A stretch of DNA of 64,000 nt, from NCBI GenBank assembly GCA_027603065.1, contig JADGJP010000049.1:1-64000 (forward strand). The letters are read 5' to 3'. Each line of letters starts with the position of its first letter. The first letter of the stretch is position 1. Below, piece by piece: positions 32,380-41,660 of this stretch. Under the pieces are notes generated by a model. It saw nothing but the letters and a program-made list of their open reading frames with translations. It was not told the origin of the DNA and ran no database searches. Both the position numbers and the translations under genes were made by a program. This stretch comes from Geranomyces variabilis (Eukaryota; Chytridiomycota; Chytridiomycetes; Spizellomycetales; Powellomycetaceae).

Positions 32380-34916
32380 ATGTCCGAGGCAGGCAGCCAT
32401 GACTCCCTTCGCCGACCTTCCCTCTTCCAGCCGCCAGCTCTCGACACCGGCTCCAGCCACTTGGAGCCGTTGCTCCCATCAGTCAGCCAAGATCACATCG
32501 ACACCGTCTCCGAATGGTCGATAGCAATTCGGGACGACAATGTTCGCTTAGTTCGCTCTCTGATCACCGAGAGCGTTGCTGTGCCGGTCAAGATGAGCCA
32601 TATCTTGCGCTCAACGCAAGACAGCGAGCATATCAAGCGAATCGTCAAGGACAAAATGGGACGGGCGGGTGTCTACATCATGCTTCTGGTGTGCAAGGAA
32701 TTCAGAGCCGAGGCTGAAGAAGACCGCGTCAACAAGGCTCTGGTATGGAATTGTTTGCTTCTTGCTGTATCGGAGGGCCGCCGCAGGCTTTAATGCGTGG
32801 CCTTGCTTTTGCCAGCTTGAATCGCGAGCGCTATATGCAGAAGTCCTGTCAATTCTGCTTGTGGCCGAGCACGACAGATTGGATGCTCTCACAGAGGTGG
32901 GTCAGGTACTCTACGGGCCGAAATCTAGCGCGCCCTGCCCACTCTGGACCTGCTCATCTTAACGCCTTGTCCCCGCCTTCCACAGGTCCTTACGTACCAA
33001 TGGGATGACATGAACTCCATATACGACCCGATACAGAATGCCTTGACGGTTGCAGTCGACGCCCGCGCAGTTCACTTTGTTTCCGATGCCCGCGTCCAAG
33101 AGACAATGATTGCAGTCTGGCGCGGCAACTACGTTCTGAACACCCGCATGGCTCGTGGACTGGAGCGGCAGTTCGGACGCGCACGCGCTCGCGAGATTAT
33201 CCATCGTCGAGAAGAGCTGCAGCACAGCAAACGAAGTTTTTCGCTCAAGTGGTGGAAGATCAAAATCCCTCGTTATCAGTACTACACCAGCGTGGTCATT
33301 TACTTTGCCTACGTTGCGCTTTACTCGTATTGTGTCGTACGCCGCACAGAAGTGCCGGGAACGGCTGAGATTGTTATGTACATCATGAGCCTCAGTTTTA
33401 TTGGTACGAAAAAATCGTGACTTTGCTTGCGCACATATTTAACGATTCTTCTAAGCCTTTTGTTTTCTATTCTCATTTATATAGCCGAGGACACCAAAAG
33501 CGTCCTCATGGCACACAAAAGATTCGAAGCTTTGGGCCTGTGGAATTGGGCGGATTATTTTGGATATATTCTGTTTTTAGTTGCTTTTGGTTTTCGAATG
33601 TGGGCCCTCCTTTTACCCACCGGAGATCCAGACATCGTTCGTTACGTTGATACCTGTAAGTCTCTCTGGACTACAAGAATCATGTTGCGACTACGAAGAC
33701 TAATCAATTGTCGTGTATCGTAGCTTTCAACGTTTTGTCTTGTGCCGCGGTGCTCATTTGGTTCCGCACGCTGGAACTGCTAGGTAGGCTACATCGATCA
33801 AAAACCTGTTTCCTTCATTGAAGCATGCTAACAACTGCCGATCTAGACACGTTTCGCGCGTGCGCATACCTGCTGATTACCATGCGGCGGTGTCTGTCCT
33901 CCTCCTTCCCGTTTTTCGCTTTGATTGGCGTTGTCATCATGGGTTTTACCCAAGCAATGTATGGTCTCGCCGTTGGCCCTTACGGCGGACACGCAGAAAT
34001 ACCTGCCGACCGCCCTACTGTTCCCGACATCGCGCCGATCGTAAATATGTTGTTCAAGGGCCTACTGATGGATCCCGAGTATGATGCGGCGTCGGAAATC
34101 CACGTCGTTTACGGCACGGTTTTGTTTCATTTGTTTTTGTTTATATCGTACGTGTCAAATGGCAAAGAAAGCCGGAATTTGTCAACCATTTCTCACCGTT
34201 TCTTATCGACTTTTCAGGTCCGTACTTTTCGTGAACCTACTAATAGCGGCCTTTTGCAACTCTTTTGAAGGAGTTTTGATAGAAAGTGACCATGAGGTAA
34301 GACACACACACACACCCGCCGGCCCACTGAAATCATTGGCAAATGCGAAACATTGCCTCACACTTCTTCTGCTGTCACGCAGGTAGCCCTTTTATTTGCA
34401 GAGCGGACATTATCGCACATCCAAAGATCGCACGAGGTCCCATTCCTCCCACCGGCAAACCTGCTCGAACTTCTCTGCTTACCACTGCAAATGCTCATTG
34501 GCGGCAAGCGAACACGCGCGCTGCTCGAATACGTTTGCGCGTGCGTTTTCATACCAGAGCTGCTGATGATTGGACTTTACGAGTACCTTTTTCCGCCAGA
34601 AGTGTCCTCGCAACTCGAGAGCTTGACAAAGACGAACGTTGCGTTTGAGACGTGGCGGTTGGACATGGAATGCGATGACGGCGCGGGCGGCACGCTGGGC
34701 GTGGGACTCGCTGGAGCAAAGAGACGGGCAGCAGAACCAGAGCGACGCATCTTGCATCAAAACGCAAGTGGGAGCAGCGCCAAAAGTGTGGGTGATTCGG
34801 CGGCCATTGACAGGCTCTTGGAAATTGTACAGCGGTTGGAGACAAAAGTCGATCATTTGGAAGCGGAGCTCAGGGCTACGCCGTCAGTTCATAGAGCTCC
34901 GAACTCGTTACTGTAA
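32380..34916 (+). CDS. TRPY/Yvc1-type cation channel
   Basis: Fungal TRP channel family, which in yeast releases calcium from the vacuole. ATG 32380 begins a cytosolic region of about 300 residues (VSEWSIAIRDDNVRLVRSLI; GRAGVYIMLLVCKEFRAEA; VDARAVHFVSDARVQETMIA; VWRGNYVLNTRMARGLERQF). Membrane segments follow: YYTSVVIYFAYVALYSYCVV, WADYFGYILFLVAFGFRMWA, SFNVLSCAAVLIWFRTLELL, FFALIGVVIMGFTQAMYGLA, a pore-loop region with IVNMLFKGLLMDPEYDAA, and FVNLLIAAFCNSF, with a final hydrophobic region LLEYVCACVFIPELLMIGL. The C-terminus ends in a coiled-coil (IDRLLEIVQRLETKVDHLEA). Introns are short (for example near 33404-33484, 33656-33723, 33784-33846). No ankyrin repeats are seen, as in other TRPY members. 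Vacuolar location is inferred from the family. Confidence 0.85.
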
Positions 34917-35194
34917 TTTAGATTTCATGTACAAGCTTCTCGTCGAGCAGAGGAGTTGATAGGGATTTCTAATAGATCTAATTAAGATACTACACATAAT
35001 AAGCGTAAAGGTTTTGTGCACTTGGACCGTTCTCGGGCGGTATCCCTGGGCATGAACGAGCGCGGAATCAGAATCGTTCCAAACAAGCAGCTAAAACCAT
35101 GATAAAATACTTCCCTAGATGAAAAACATCGAAGAGGTCGCCCGTTGGGCTTGTCCAGGTCCAGGCGCGGAGGGGGGACGGGGAGGGCGGTGGT

Positions 35195-35645
35195 TCGTCG
35201 GTCGCCAATCCACAGTCGTCTCTTCGCTTGTTTCCTCGGTCGCCAATCCACAGTCGTCTCTTCGCTTGTTTCCTCGGTCGCCAATCCACAGTCGTCTCTT
35301 CGCTTGTTTCCTCGGTCGACAATCCACAGTCGTCTCCACGCCCGTTACCTAGATCGACAATCCATACGTCTCTTCGCTTGTTTCCTCAGTCGCCAATCCA
35401 CAGTCGTCTCCACGCCCGTTTCCTCAGTCGCCGGTCCACATTGGTCTCCTCTCCCGTTTCCTCTGTCGCCAGTCCACATTAATCTCCTCGCCCGTTTCCT
35501 CGGTCGCCAGTCCACATTCGTCTCTCCGCTTGTCCTCCTAGTCGGTCCACACGGGTCCACAGTCATCTCTTCGCCCGTTTCCTCGGTCGCCGGTCCACCA
35601 GTTGTCTCCTCGCTCGTATCCTCGGTCGCCGGTCGTGTTGTCGGT
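35195..35645. repeat. 38-bp minisatellite, about 12 units
   Basis: The unit GGTCGCCAATCCACAGTCGT plus CTCTTCGCTTGTTTCCTC recurs with a strict 38-bp step: the CGCC or CGAC mark falls at 35203, 35241, 35279, 35317, 35355, 35391, 35429, 35467 and 35505, then irregularly to about 35627. All frames stay open because the unit length is not a multiple of three and has no stops, so open reading frames here are not evidence of genes. It borders the 3' end of the array of MQxSGLTHL-family copies; its last units run directly into the coding-like fragment at 35645-35810. Confidence 0.92.
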
Positions 35646-35865
35646 CGAAGCGCCATTTCCCGCAGGACCGCCGACAGCTGATGCTTTTCGACCTTGCGCG
35701 CGAAGCGACCGCCGCCGGGCGGAGGGACCTGCACCCGGCCACCCACTGGCCGAGGATTTCCTCCACCTCCTCGTTGTCGTCGCCGGCGTTGGTGGTAGTG
35801 GTGGTGGTGGCGGGAGCGAATGAGGGATATTGGCAAGAGACAAGCCCCCTACACCCCGCCCTCCA
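35645..35865 (-). pseudogene. MQxSGLTHL family, C-terminal fragment (copy A')
   Basis: The minus strand reads DDNEEVEEILGQWVAGCRSL and, after a frame change, a version of the VEKHQLSA segment, matching the middle part of the complete family member at 39157-39609. It stops being recognisable where the 38-bp minisatellite begins. It has no start codon of its own and looks like a remnant. Confidence 0.6.
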
Positions 35866-36353
35866 GAGCTCGATTACGGCCGGGCCCGCCCGCGCCGTCG
35901 CCGCGGCCACCCGCCTCATGGCCTCCGCCGCGTCCTGTCCTCGCCAATTCGCGGAGTCATTTCCTCCAGGACTGCGGCCCAATCTGCAGCCGGCGCCTCG
36001 ATAATGGTGCCGAGCGCCGCGATATCCCCAGCGGACAGCTGGTGTTTCTCGATTCGGCGGGCAAGCCGCACCGCTGCGAGGCGCAGGGACCGCCGGCCAG
36101 CGACGACCCACTGCGCGAGGACCTCCTCCTCCACCTCCACCTCCTCGTCTTCGCCGGCGGCGTTGGTGGTGATGGTGGTGGTGGTGGTGGTGGCGGCGGG
36201 AACGGGCACAGCGTCCCAATGGACATCCATCAAGTCCCTCTCGGGAATGGCGGCGATTGCGCGGCGGTATAGCATCGCGATTGTCTGGTGAGGAGCGAAA
36301 GTACGCTCCATAACGTCGGCGAACAGGTGGGTTAGGCCTGAGTCTTGTTGCAT
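35866..36353 (-). pseudogene. MQxSGLTHL family copy A, near-complete but frame-shifted
   Basis: ATG 36353 reads MQQDSGLTHLFADVMERTF, RRAIAAIPERDLMDVHWDAV, a Thr run, GEDEEVEVEEEVLAQWV, SLRLAAVRLARRIEKHQLSA, DIAALGTIIEAPAADWAAVL and EMTPRIGED, then leaves frame; the expected C-terminal helix (AAEAMRRVAAATARAGP) continues in the next frame. In the longer open frame it is fused upstream, through the microsatellite spacer, to copy B. The single frame change near the 3' end could instead be an unrecognised small intron. Confidence 0.6.
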
Positions 36354-36479
36354 GGTGCCGGGAAGAAGAGGACGATGACGAAGAAGAAGAAGCACAAGAA
36401 GGAGACGAAGAAGACGTTGATGATGATGATGATGATGATGATGATGTTGATCGTGAGGATGATGATCAGGCCGAATGGG

Positions 36480-36605
36480 AGGTCGAATGGCCAAGAGGTC
36501 GCGGTCCGGAGTGGCGGCCGTGGCTTGGCGGAGCGCGCGAGCGATTTGCCGGTGCTTGGCAATGGTGGTGCCAGCCATTAAGGTCGTGAGGCCGGAGTCT
36601 TGCAT
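36480..36605 (-). pseudogene. MQxSGLTHL family copy B, N-terminal module only
   Basis: ATG 36605 reads MQDSGLTTLMAGTTIAKHRQ and IARALRQATAATPDRDLLAI, the N-terminal 40 residues of the family, then runs without a stop into an ATC/CAT microsatellite and on into copy A. Thus an open frame of 229 codons links two N-termini in series. Whether it is expressed as a fusion or is a truncated duplicate is unknown. Confidence 0.6.
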
Positions 36606-36639
36606 TGTGGAAGAAGAAGACGGCGAAGAAAGAGAAGAG

Positions 36640-36720
36640 GCAGATCCGCGGGGTGCGGACGTGCGGCCGCTCGACGACCGCCACGTCCTCGAAAAGATGG
36701 GTCAGTCCAGACTCTTGCAT
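36640..36720 (-). pseudogene. MQxSGLTHL family copy G, short N-terminal fragment
   Basis: ATG 36720 reads MQESGLTHLFEDVAVVERPH followed by VRTPRI, then the CT-rich spacer of copy B. Only about 25 residues of the family remain. The VVERPHVRT version is shared with the copies at 37582 and 37870, so this fragment belongs to a second subtype of the family. Confidence 0.55.
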
Positions 36721-36864
36721 TACAAGAAGAAGAAGGAGAAGAAGACGAATAAAGGAAGAAGGAGAAGAAGAAGGAGGAGGACGAATGAGAGGAAGAAGAA
36801 GAATATGGCGAAGGATGATGAGGCCGAATGGTGGAGAACAACGAGCGGCGGGCACTCCGCCGCG

Positions 36865-37582
36865 CTACAATTCCATAGGCGCGGGACCCGAGGCGGCCCT
36901 CGCCATGGCCGCCGCCACGCGGCGCACGGCCTCGGCGGCCTCGGGCCCAGCGCGGCCCGCCATAACCGCCAGCTCGGCCGACCAGTCGGCGGCCGGCGCC
37001 GCCATGATCGCGGCCAGGATTTCGATGTCCTCCTCGTGCTCTTTTCTGCGCTCGACGCGGCGGCAGAAGCGGAGGGCCGCCGCCCGGAGCGACGCGCGGG
37101 TCCCGACCCATTCGGCCAACACGATTTCTTCTTCGACGACGTCGTCGTCGTCGGCGGGAGGGGCGGTGGCCTCCCAGGTCATGATCCGGAGGTCGCTCTC
37201 CGGTGTTGCCAACTCGGCCGACCAGTCGGCGGCCGGCGCCGCCATGATAGCGGCGAGCAGGCCGATGTCCTCCTCGTGTTCCTGCTTCCGCTCGACGCGG
37301 CGGCAGAAGCGGAGCGCGGCCGCCCGGAGCGACGCCCGGAGCGACGCCCGGAGCGACGCGCGGGCCCCGACCCATTGGGCCAAAACGACTTCTTGTTCGA
37401 CGTCGTCGTCGTCGTCGTTGGCGGCGGCGGAGGGAGAGGCGGCGGCGGCGGGAGGGGCCTGGTTCTGCACGACCTGCCAGGTCATGACCCGGAGGTCACT
37501 CTCAGGGGTGGCCGTTAGGGCCGCGCGGTCGCTCGACGACCGCCACGTCGGCGAAAAGGTGTGTGAGTCCGGACGCTTGCAT
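36865..37582 (-). CDS. MQxSGLTHL family copy C, with internally duplicated module
   Basis: Unrecognised family. The start MQASGLTHLFADVAVVERP (ATG 37582) is in a different frame from the rest; the long open frame, which also reads back to another ATG at 37707, runs to the stop at 36865. It contains two successive copies of one module: ATPESDLRVMTW, an acidic run, EVVLAQWVGARASLR, AALRFCRRVERKQEHEEDI and LAAIMAAPAADWSAELA, then ATPESDLRIMTW and the same again, ending AEAVRRVAAAMARAASGPAP plus MEL. The first module also has a triplicated RASL unit. The C-terminus is identical in type to the complete copy at 39157. It could be a working gene if a small intron repairs the N-terminus, or a recent rearrangement. 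Confidence 0.55.
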
Positions 37583-37870
37583 AGTTGAATAGAAGACGAC
37601 GAAGAAAGAAAGAAGGAGAAGAAGAAGAGGAGGACGAATAAGAGGAAGAAGAAGAAAATGGCGAAGGATGATGAGGCCGTCAGGTGGTATAAACCCGACT
37701 CTTGCATGAGCGGGAGGGGCCCGGTGCGGCACGACCTCCCAGGTCATGACCCGGAGGTCATTCTCCGGTGTTGCCGAGAGGGCTGCGCGGAGAAGCCGCG
37801 CGGTCCTGACATGCGGTCGCTCGACCACCGCCACGTCCTCGAAAAGGTGCGTGAGGCTTGATTGTTGCAT
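37502..37870 (-). pseudogene. MQxSGLTHL family copy D2, N-terminal module with spacer read-through
   Basis: ATG 37870 reads MQQSSLTHLFEDVAVVERPH, RLLRAALSATPENDLRVMTW and EVVPHRAPP, then passes without a stop through a Leu-rich microsatellite-derived stretch to the start region of copy C and stops at 37502. The overlap with copy C is on the same strand in another frame. Confidence 0.5.
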
Positions 37871-38079
37871 GGTTGAGTAGCAGGAGAAGACGAATAAGAG
37901 GAGGAGGAGCAAGATGATGATGAAGAAGATGATGATGGTCGTGATGATGACGATGCGGCCGAATGGTCGAGAACAATCTTGTATTTAGAGGACGAGGAGA
38001 AGAATAAGGAGACGTCGATGAAGATGAAAAAGAAGGAGACGATGATGTGATGATGATGATGATGATAGTGATGATGGTG

Positions 38080-38210
38080 GGCGGCGGCGGCAGCAGCAGC
38101 ATCGAGAAGGGCCTGGGTGGGAACATCCTCCCACGTCATGACCTGGAGGTCTCGGTCGTGGTCGGGCGACGTGCCGGAAACGATGGTTGCGAGTCCAAAG
38201 TCCTCACACC
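38080..38210 (-). pseudogene. MQxSGLTHL family copy D1, fragment
   Basis: The minus strand reads CEDFGLATIVSGTSPDHDRD and LQVMTWEDVPTQALL, a diverged N-terminal half of the family with a Gly/Ala change in the usual SGLTHL motif, followed by an Ala run and a His-rich microsatellite. No start codon is evident at its 5' end. Confidence 0.45.
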
Positions 38211-38221
38211 ACTTTCGCCCG

Positions 38222-38613
38222 CTATTTACAACCCCACGGCGCGGCCTCCCCAATTCTGGGAGTCATTTCGGCCAGGACCGCGGACCAATCTTCGGCCGGC
38301 GCCTCGATAATCGCACCGAGGGCGGCGATATCACAGCCGCCAGCTGGTGCTTCTCGATCTTGCGGGCAAGCCGCACCGGCCAACGACCCACTGCGCGAGG
38401 ACCCCCGCCTCCATTTCCACCTCCTCGTCTTCGCCGGCCGCGTTGGTGCTGATGGTGGTGGGTGTTGGTGGTGGTGGGAGTGGCCTCCCATCGAATGGCC
38501 AAGACGTCGCGGTCCGGAGTGGCGGCGATGGCGCGGCGGAGTGCCCGAGCGATGTTTGCGTGCTCGCCGAACGTTGTGCCCGCCATAAGGATGGTCAGGC
38601 CGGACTCTTGCAT
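38222..38613 (-). pseudogene. MQxSGLTHL family copy E, frame-disrupted
   Basis: ATG 38613 reads MQESGLTILMAGTTFGEHAN and IARALRRAIAATPDRDVLAI, then changes frame within the acidic repeat and again later, ending CDIAALGAIIEAPAEDWSAV, LAEMTPRIGEA and a stop at 38222. Two frame changes in a repeat-rich centre suggest a broken copy. Its promoter, with GCGCTGGCTTTTATAT at about 38720-38735 on the plus strand, is nearly identical to that of the complete copy. Confidence 0.6.
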
Positions 38614-39156
38614 TTTTAGGAGGAGAAGGAGACGAAGAGGAGGATGATGATGATGATGATTATGTTGATGCTGATGTTGCGGCCGAATGGTGGAGAACAA
38701 CGAGCGGCGGGCACGGGAAGCGCTGGCTTTTATATTGGTTTAAAGTCGAAGAGGTTAACTCTCCCGCGCTGTTACATTCTGCACAGACAAAAAGGAGGCA
38801 GTGCATCTCGCCGACACCCCACAACAGTGCCGAGAACCCGCCTGTGTTTGATTACCACTTCGTTTTTTCCGTCCGTTGTTGGCGGCAGCGTGCAGGCGAA
38901 AGTAGCTTAGCAAGCTGTGCGCCGTTGGGAGCACGCGCGCGGCTGTTGGGCTGGAGCATGGCAACGCAAGCAGAGCCAGGATGAGGATGAGGATGAGGAT
39001 GAGGTGGGCAGGGAGCCGCGCCTTGTGACCTCTCTTGTCGAGGACTTTTCCCCCCACAAATAAACGCGACACCGCAGAGCGTCCAAGTGAACATTTTATA
39101 CCCTCACACACACACATCTATTGGGAACAGAAAAACAACAACACCCCGCCCCTCGA

Positions 39157-39609
39157 CTAAAGCTCCATCGGCGCCGGGCCCGAAGCCGCCCGTGCCGCCG
39201 CCGCAGCGACCCGCGCCATCGCCTTTGCGGCATCCTCGCCAATGCGCGAGGCCATTTCGGCCAGCACGGCCGACCAATCGGCCGCCGGCGCGGCGACGAT
39301 TTGGCCGAGGGCGGCGATATCCGCGTCCGCCAGCCTCCTCTTCTCGACCGCGCGCGCAAGGCGCATCGCCTCCGGGCGGAGGGACCTCCACCCCGCTCTC
39401 CATTGGGCGAGGACCACCACCTCCACCTCCTCCTCGTCATCGCTGGTGGCGGTGGTGGTGGTGGTGGGAGTGGGAACGGGCTCCCACTGAACGACCATCA
39501 GGTCGTCGTCGGCCGTCGCCGTTATGGCGCGGCGGAGGGCGCGAGCGATGTCTTTGTGCTCGGCGAAAGTTGTCCCGGCCATCAGGTGGGTAAGGCCTGA
39601 GTCCTGCAT
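39157..39609 (-). CDS. MQxSGLTHL family copy F, complete member
   Basis: A single-exon frame of 150 residues from ATG 39609 to a stop at 39157; I recognise no known domain. Layout: residues 1-45, MQDSGLTHLMAGTTFAEHKD then ARALRRAITATADDDLMVV; 46-70, a Thr run and an acidic run (TSDDEEEVEVVV); 71-110, LAQWRAGWRSLRPEAMRLAR, EKRRLADADIAALGQIVAAP; 111-150, AADWSAVLAEMASRIGED, AKAMARVAAAAARAASGPAP, MEL. The last part looks alpha-helical. It is the only copy whose whole frame is open from the conserved ATG to the conserved C-terminus. Upstream on the minus strand are a 90-nt CT/ATC-rich tract and a TATA box (ATATAAAAG, about 39760). Base composition is GC-rich in the coding part. Location and function are unknown; there is no signal peptide. 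Confidence 0.65.
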   Translation of the reverse strand: MQDSGLTHLMAGTTFAEHKDIARALRRAITATADDDLMVVQWEPVPTPTTTTTATSDDEEEVEVVVLAQWRAGWRSLRPEAMRLARAVEKRRLADADIAALGQIVAAPAADWSAVLAEMASRIGEDAAKAMARVAAAAARAASGPAPMEL

Positions 39610-40440
39610 GATGGCAGGAAGGAGAAGGAGACGGAAGACGAAGAAAAAGCAGAAGGAGATGAAGAGGAGGAGCAAGATGATGATGATGATGAATGGGATG
39701 TGGGAAACGATGAGGCCGAATGGTGGAAAACAACGAGCGGCGGGCACGGGAAGCGCTGGCTTTTATATGCGTTTCTCGTGCCTGCCTCTCATTGCTCTCG
39801 ACCGGGCGTGGGATACGGTTGATTGTGTTATCGCTAGCGGCCGCTGCGAAGAAAAAAAGAGGGAAATGAACGATAGGCGGAGCTCCAAACAATTGATTAA
39901 TTGTGTCGACTGCAAGGAGCCATGCCACAGACGGCAGCGGGATGGGTCTTTCAAGTGATTTGCATGGCATGGCAGCCGAAGGGTCAAACAAGATATTAAT
40001 TATGAACGATGCACGGAGCCACGCCCGCAGGCCACGGTGGGATCGGTCTTCTCAGCAGATGGCGAAAAAAGTAAAAAAGATAAGCACGGCGGCCGAGAGT
40101 GAGAGAAGGAAAAAAATAGTCTGAGTGGGTAATAATTAGCGGTGTTCGCGGTTGGCGATATTATCTACCTCGGGCGGCCGAAGGGTAGGGCGCTTTGGAC
40201 AGCGTAAAGAAATAATTAATCAACGTCAACAAATTAATCAATGAGCGCAACTACTGTAAGCACGTGACTGGTGGGCGCACGTTGCAGCCTGGCTGGATCC
40301 AAGACGCGTTGAAATTGGGCACGTATGTAAGCATGTAAGCAAGGCGCAGCGAGGGGAAATTGGCCCGGGCGGGGAAGTCATCAGGCTGACATCAGCGACT
40401 CACAGCGAGCGCAGCGCAGCGCAATTTGGCCCGCGTCGTG
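39610..40440. other. Spacer beyond the family array
   Basis: After the leader and promoter of copy F there is an AT-richer stretch (39870-40300) with repeated AATTAATCAA motifs near 40210-40245. I see no gene. Confidence 0.4.
39755..39775 (-). promoter_or_regulatory. TATA promoter shared by family copies
   Basis: On the plus strand GAAGCGCTGGCTTTTATAT precedes copy F (about 39748-39768) and recurs before copy E (about 38718-38736). In both cases the minus strand gives ATATAAAAGCCAGCGC, then CCCGCCGCTCGTTGTT and the pyrimidine tract before the ATG. The conserved CCGCTCGTTGTTxTCCACCATTCGGCC-like leader is also partly kept near 36830-36860. Confidence 0.75.
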
Positions 40441-40456
40441 CCTTCTTCTCGCCAGT

Positions 40457-40466
40457 TATAAAAAGG
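40457..40466 (+). promoter_or_regulatory. TATA box of a plus-strand transcription unit
   Basis: TATAAAAAGG is followed 30-40 bp later by a long pyrimidine-rich leader (40490-40620), the arrangement of strongly expressed fungal genes. Confidence 0.7.
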
Positions 40467-40489
40467 CCCCCGCTCGCCCCCCCGCTCTC

Positions 40490-40975
40490 CCTCTCTCTTC
40501 ACTTTCACTCGCAATCCACCTCGCAAACCTCGCACAACTCGCTCTCCCTCTCTCCACTACTACCAGAGCTCTCTCTGCCTTCCTCACTCACTACTTCGCC
40601 TCTGCCATCTCCGCCATTCGTCGCCGGCGCAGCGCAGTCACGCGTTCCCGTCTCTCCTCATCTTCCGAGTCCCAACCAACGTAAGTCCCTTCCTCCCTCC
40701 CTCGTTCTCTCTCTCCCTCTCCTCTCTCCTTCATCCTCTCCCTCGCGCTTGCTGACCATCCGTCCTCGTTGTTCTCTCTTTCTGCGTCGCAGTCGTCATC
40801 GTCAATGCCTTGGCTGCGCAGTCGCGGCCCTCATCATCGTCCCGATCTTCGCACTTCAAATGGTATGTCTCTCCTCACGGTCTCTCCTCAACCATACCTC
40901 GAGTGACACGATGCTAACCTAGTTGTGCTTTCGCCCTTCTTTCTCACTCAAGTGATCATCGGTGCTGCGCATTGA
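40490..40975 (+). other. Apparent spliced 5' leader with a 36-codon ORF
   Basis: A pyrimidine-rich leader is followed by an intron at 40681-40792 (GTAAGT ... TCGCAG), an exon holding ATG 40805, and a second intron at 40863-40922 (GTATGT ... CTAACCTAG, with a branch site). The spliced frame is MPWLRSRGPHHRPD then LRTSNVVLSPFFL and ends TQVIIGAAH at 40975. Splice signals are excellent but the peptide is not recognisable. It may be a short protein, an upstream frame, or the intact 5' end of a lost gene. Confidence 0.45.
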
Positions 40976-41479
40976 CTGGTATTCCTGGGACACCACATTC
41001 ACCATCGGTAAGACCGTGCCTTTCATTCTTCATTATCGACCCTTTTGCGCCGCGGACCCCAGTGGGTTCGCTCTGCTACATGCCTGTTATTACCGGTGGT
41101 CGTAAGCTGGTACACAGGCAACTGTGTACTGGTAACGAGTCGCCCCACACACTAGGGACGCTATGGATCGGCTGTTTCCTAAGCGGGTGTGGGGTATGCT
41201 TCGACGCTAGAACTCAGATGTGCTGAGGGACACGTGTAACAGGAGAGGGTAGTGGGGTGGCTTTCCGGCGTGGAAGTTTTGCGTGCTGCGGAAACGGCGC
41301 ATTGGGGTCATCACATCGTTTTTGCCTTTGACTTCTTACCACGTTCATGGTCAAAACATTTACTGACGCATTATTGTCTTCCTTCCGTTGTCTACATGAG
41401 CATCGTCTGCAAGTCTTCCGCGGCTCCGCGTGATGGCAGTCAAGTCAAGCGACCTTTCTGTCTTCTTCTTCCTGCCACA

Positions 41480-41638
41480 ATGCACGACTCAGGCCTTACG
41501 CACCTCATGGCCGGCACGACTTTCGCCGAGCACAAGGACATCGCTCCCCTCCTTCTCTCGCTTTCCTCTCACTCCGGGGTTTTCGGGAGGTTTTTGTCCC
41601 TGGTCTTTAATAAAAACAAGTTTCCTCCCAATTTTTGA
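41480..41638 (+). pseudogene. MQxSGLTHL family 5' fragment on the opposite strand
   Basis: ATG 41480 reads MHDSGLTHLMAGTTFAEHKD and IA, almost identical to the first 22 residues of copy F, then diverges to an unrelated 30-residue tail ending at 41638. The similarity begins before the ATG, in the CTTCTTCCTGCCA leader. It lies in inverted orientation to the array and downstream of a separate TATA-driven leader, and stops just before the 3' end of the glucosidase gene. Confidence 0.65.
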
Positions 41639-41660
41639 GCTTTTTTACATCTGAAGGCCT

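Noticed and set aside
35145-35681. 178-codon frame in the minisatellite
   Set aside because: Open only because the 38-bp unit lacks stops in every frame.
36345-36581. Poly-Met and Lys-rich frames on the plus strand of the array
   Set aside because: They are the complement of CAT/ATC and CTT microsatellites.
38755-39117. 120-codon minus-strand frame between family copies E and F
   Set aside because: Contains a GGATGA microsatellite and lies 3' of copy F; no similarity to the family or to a known protein.
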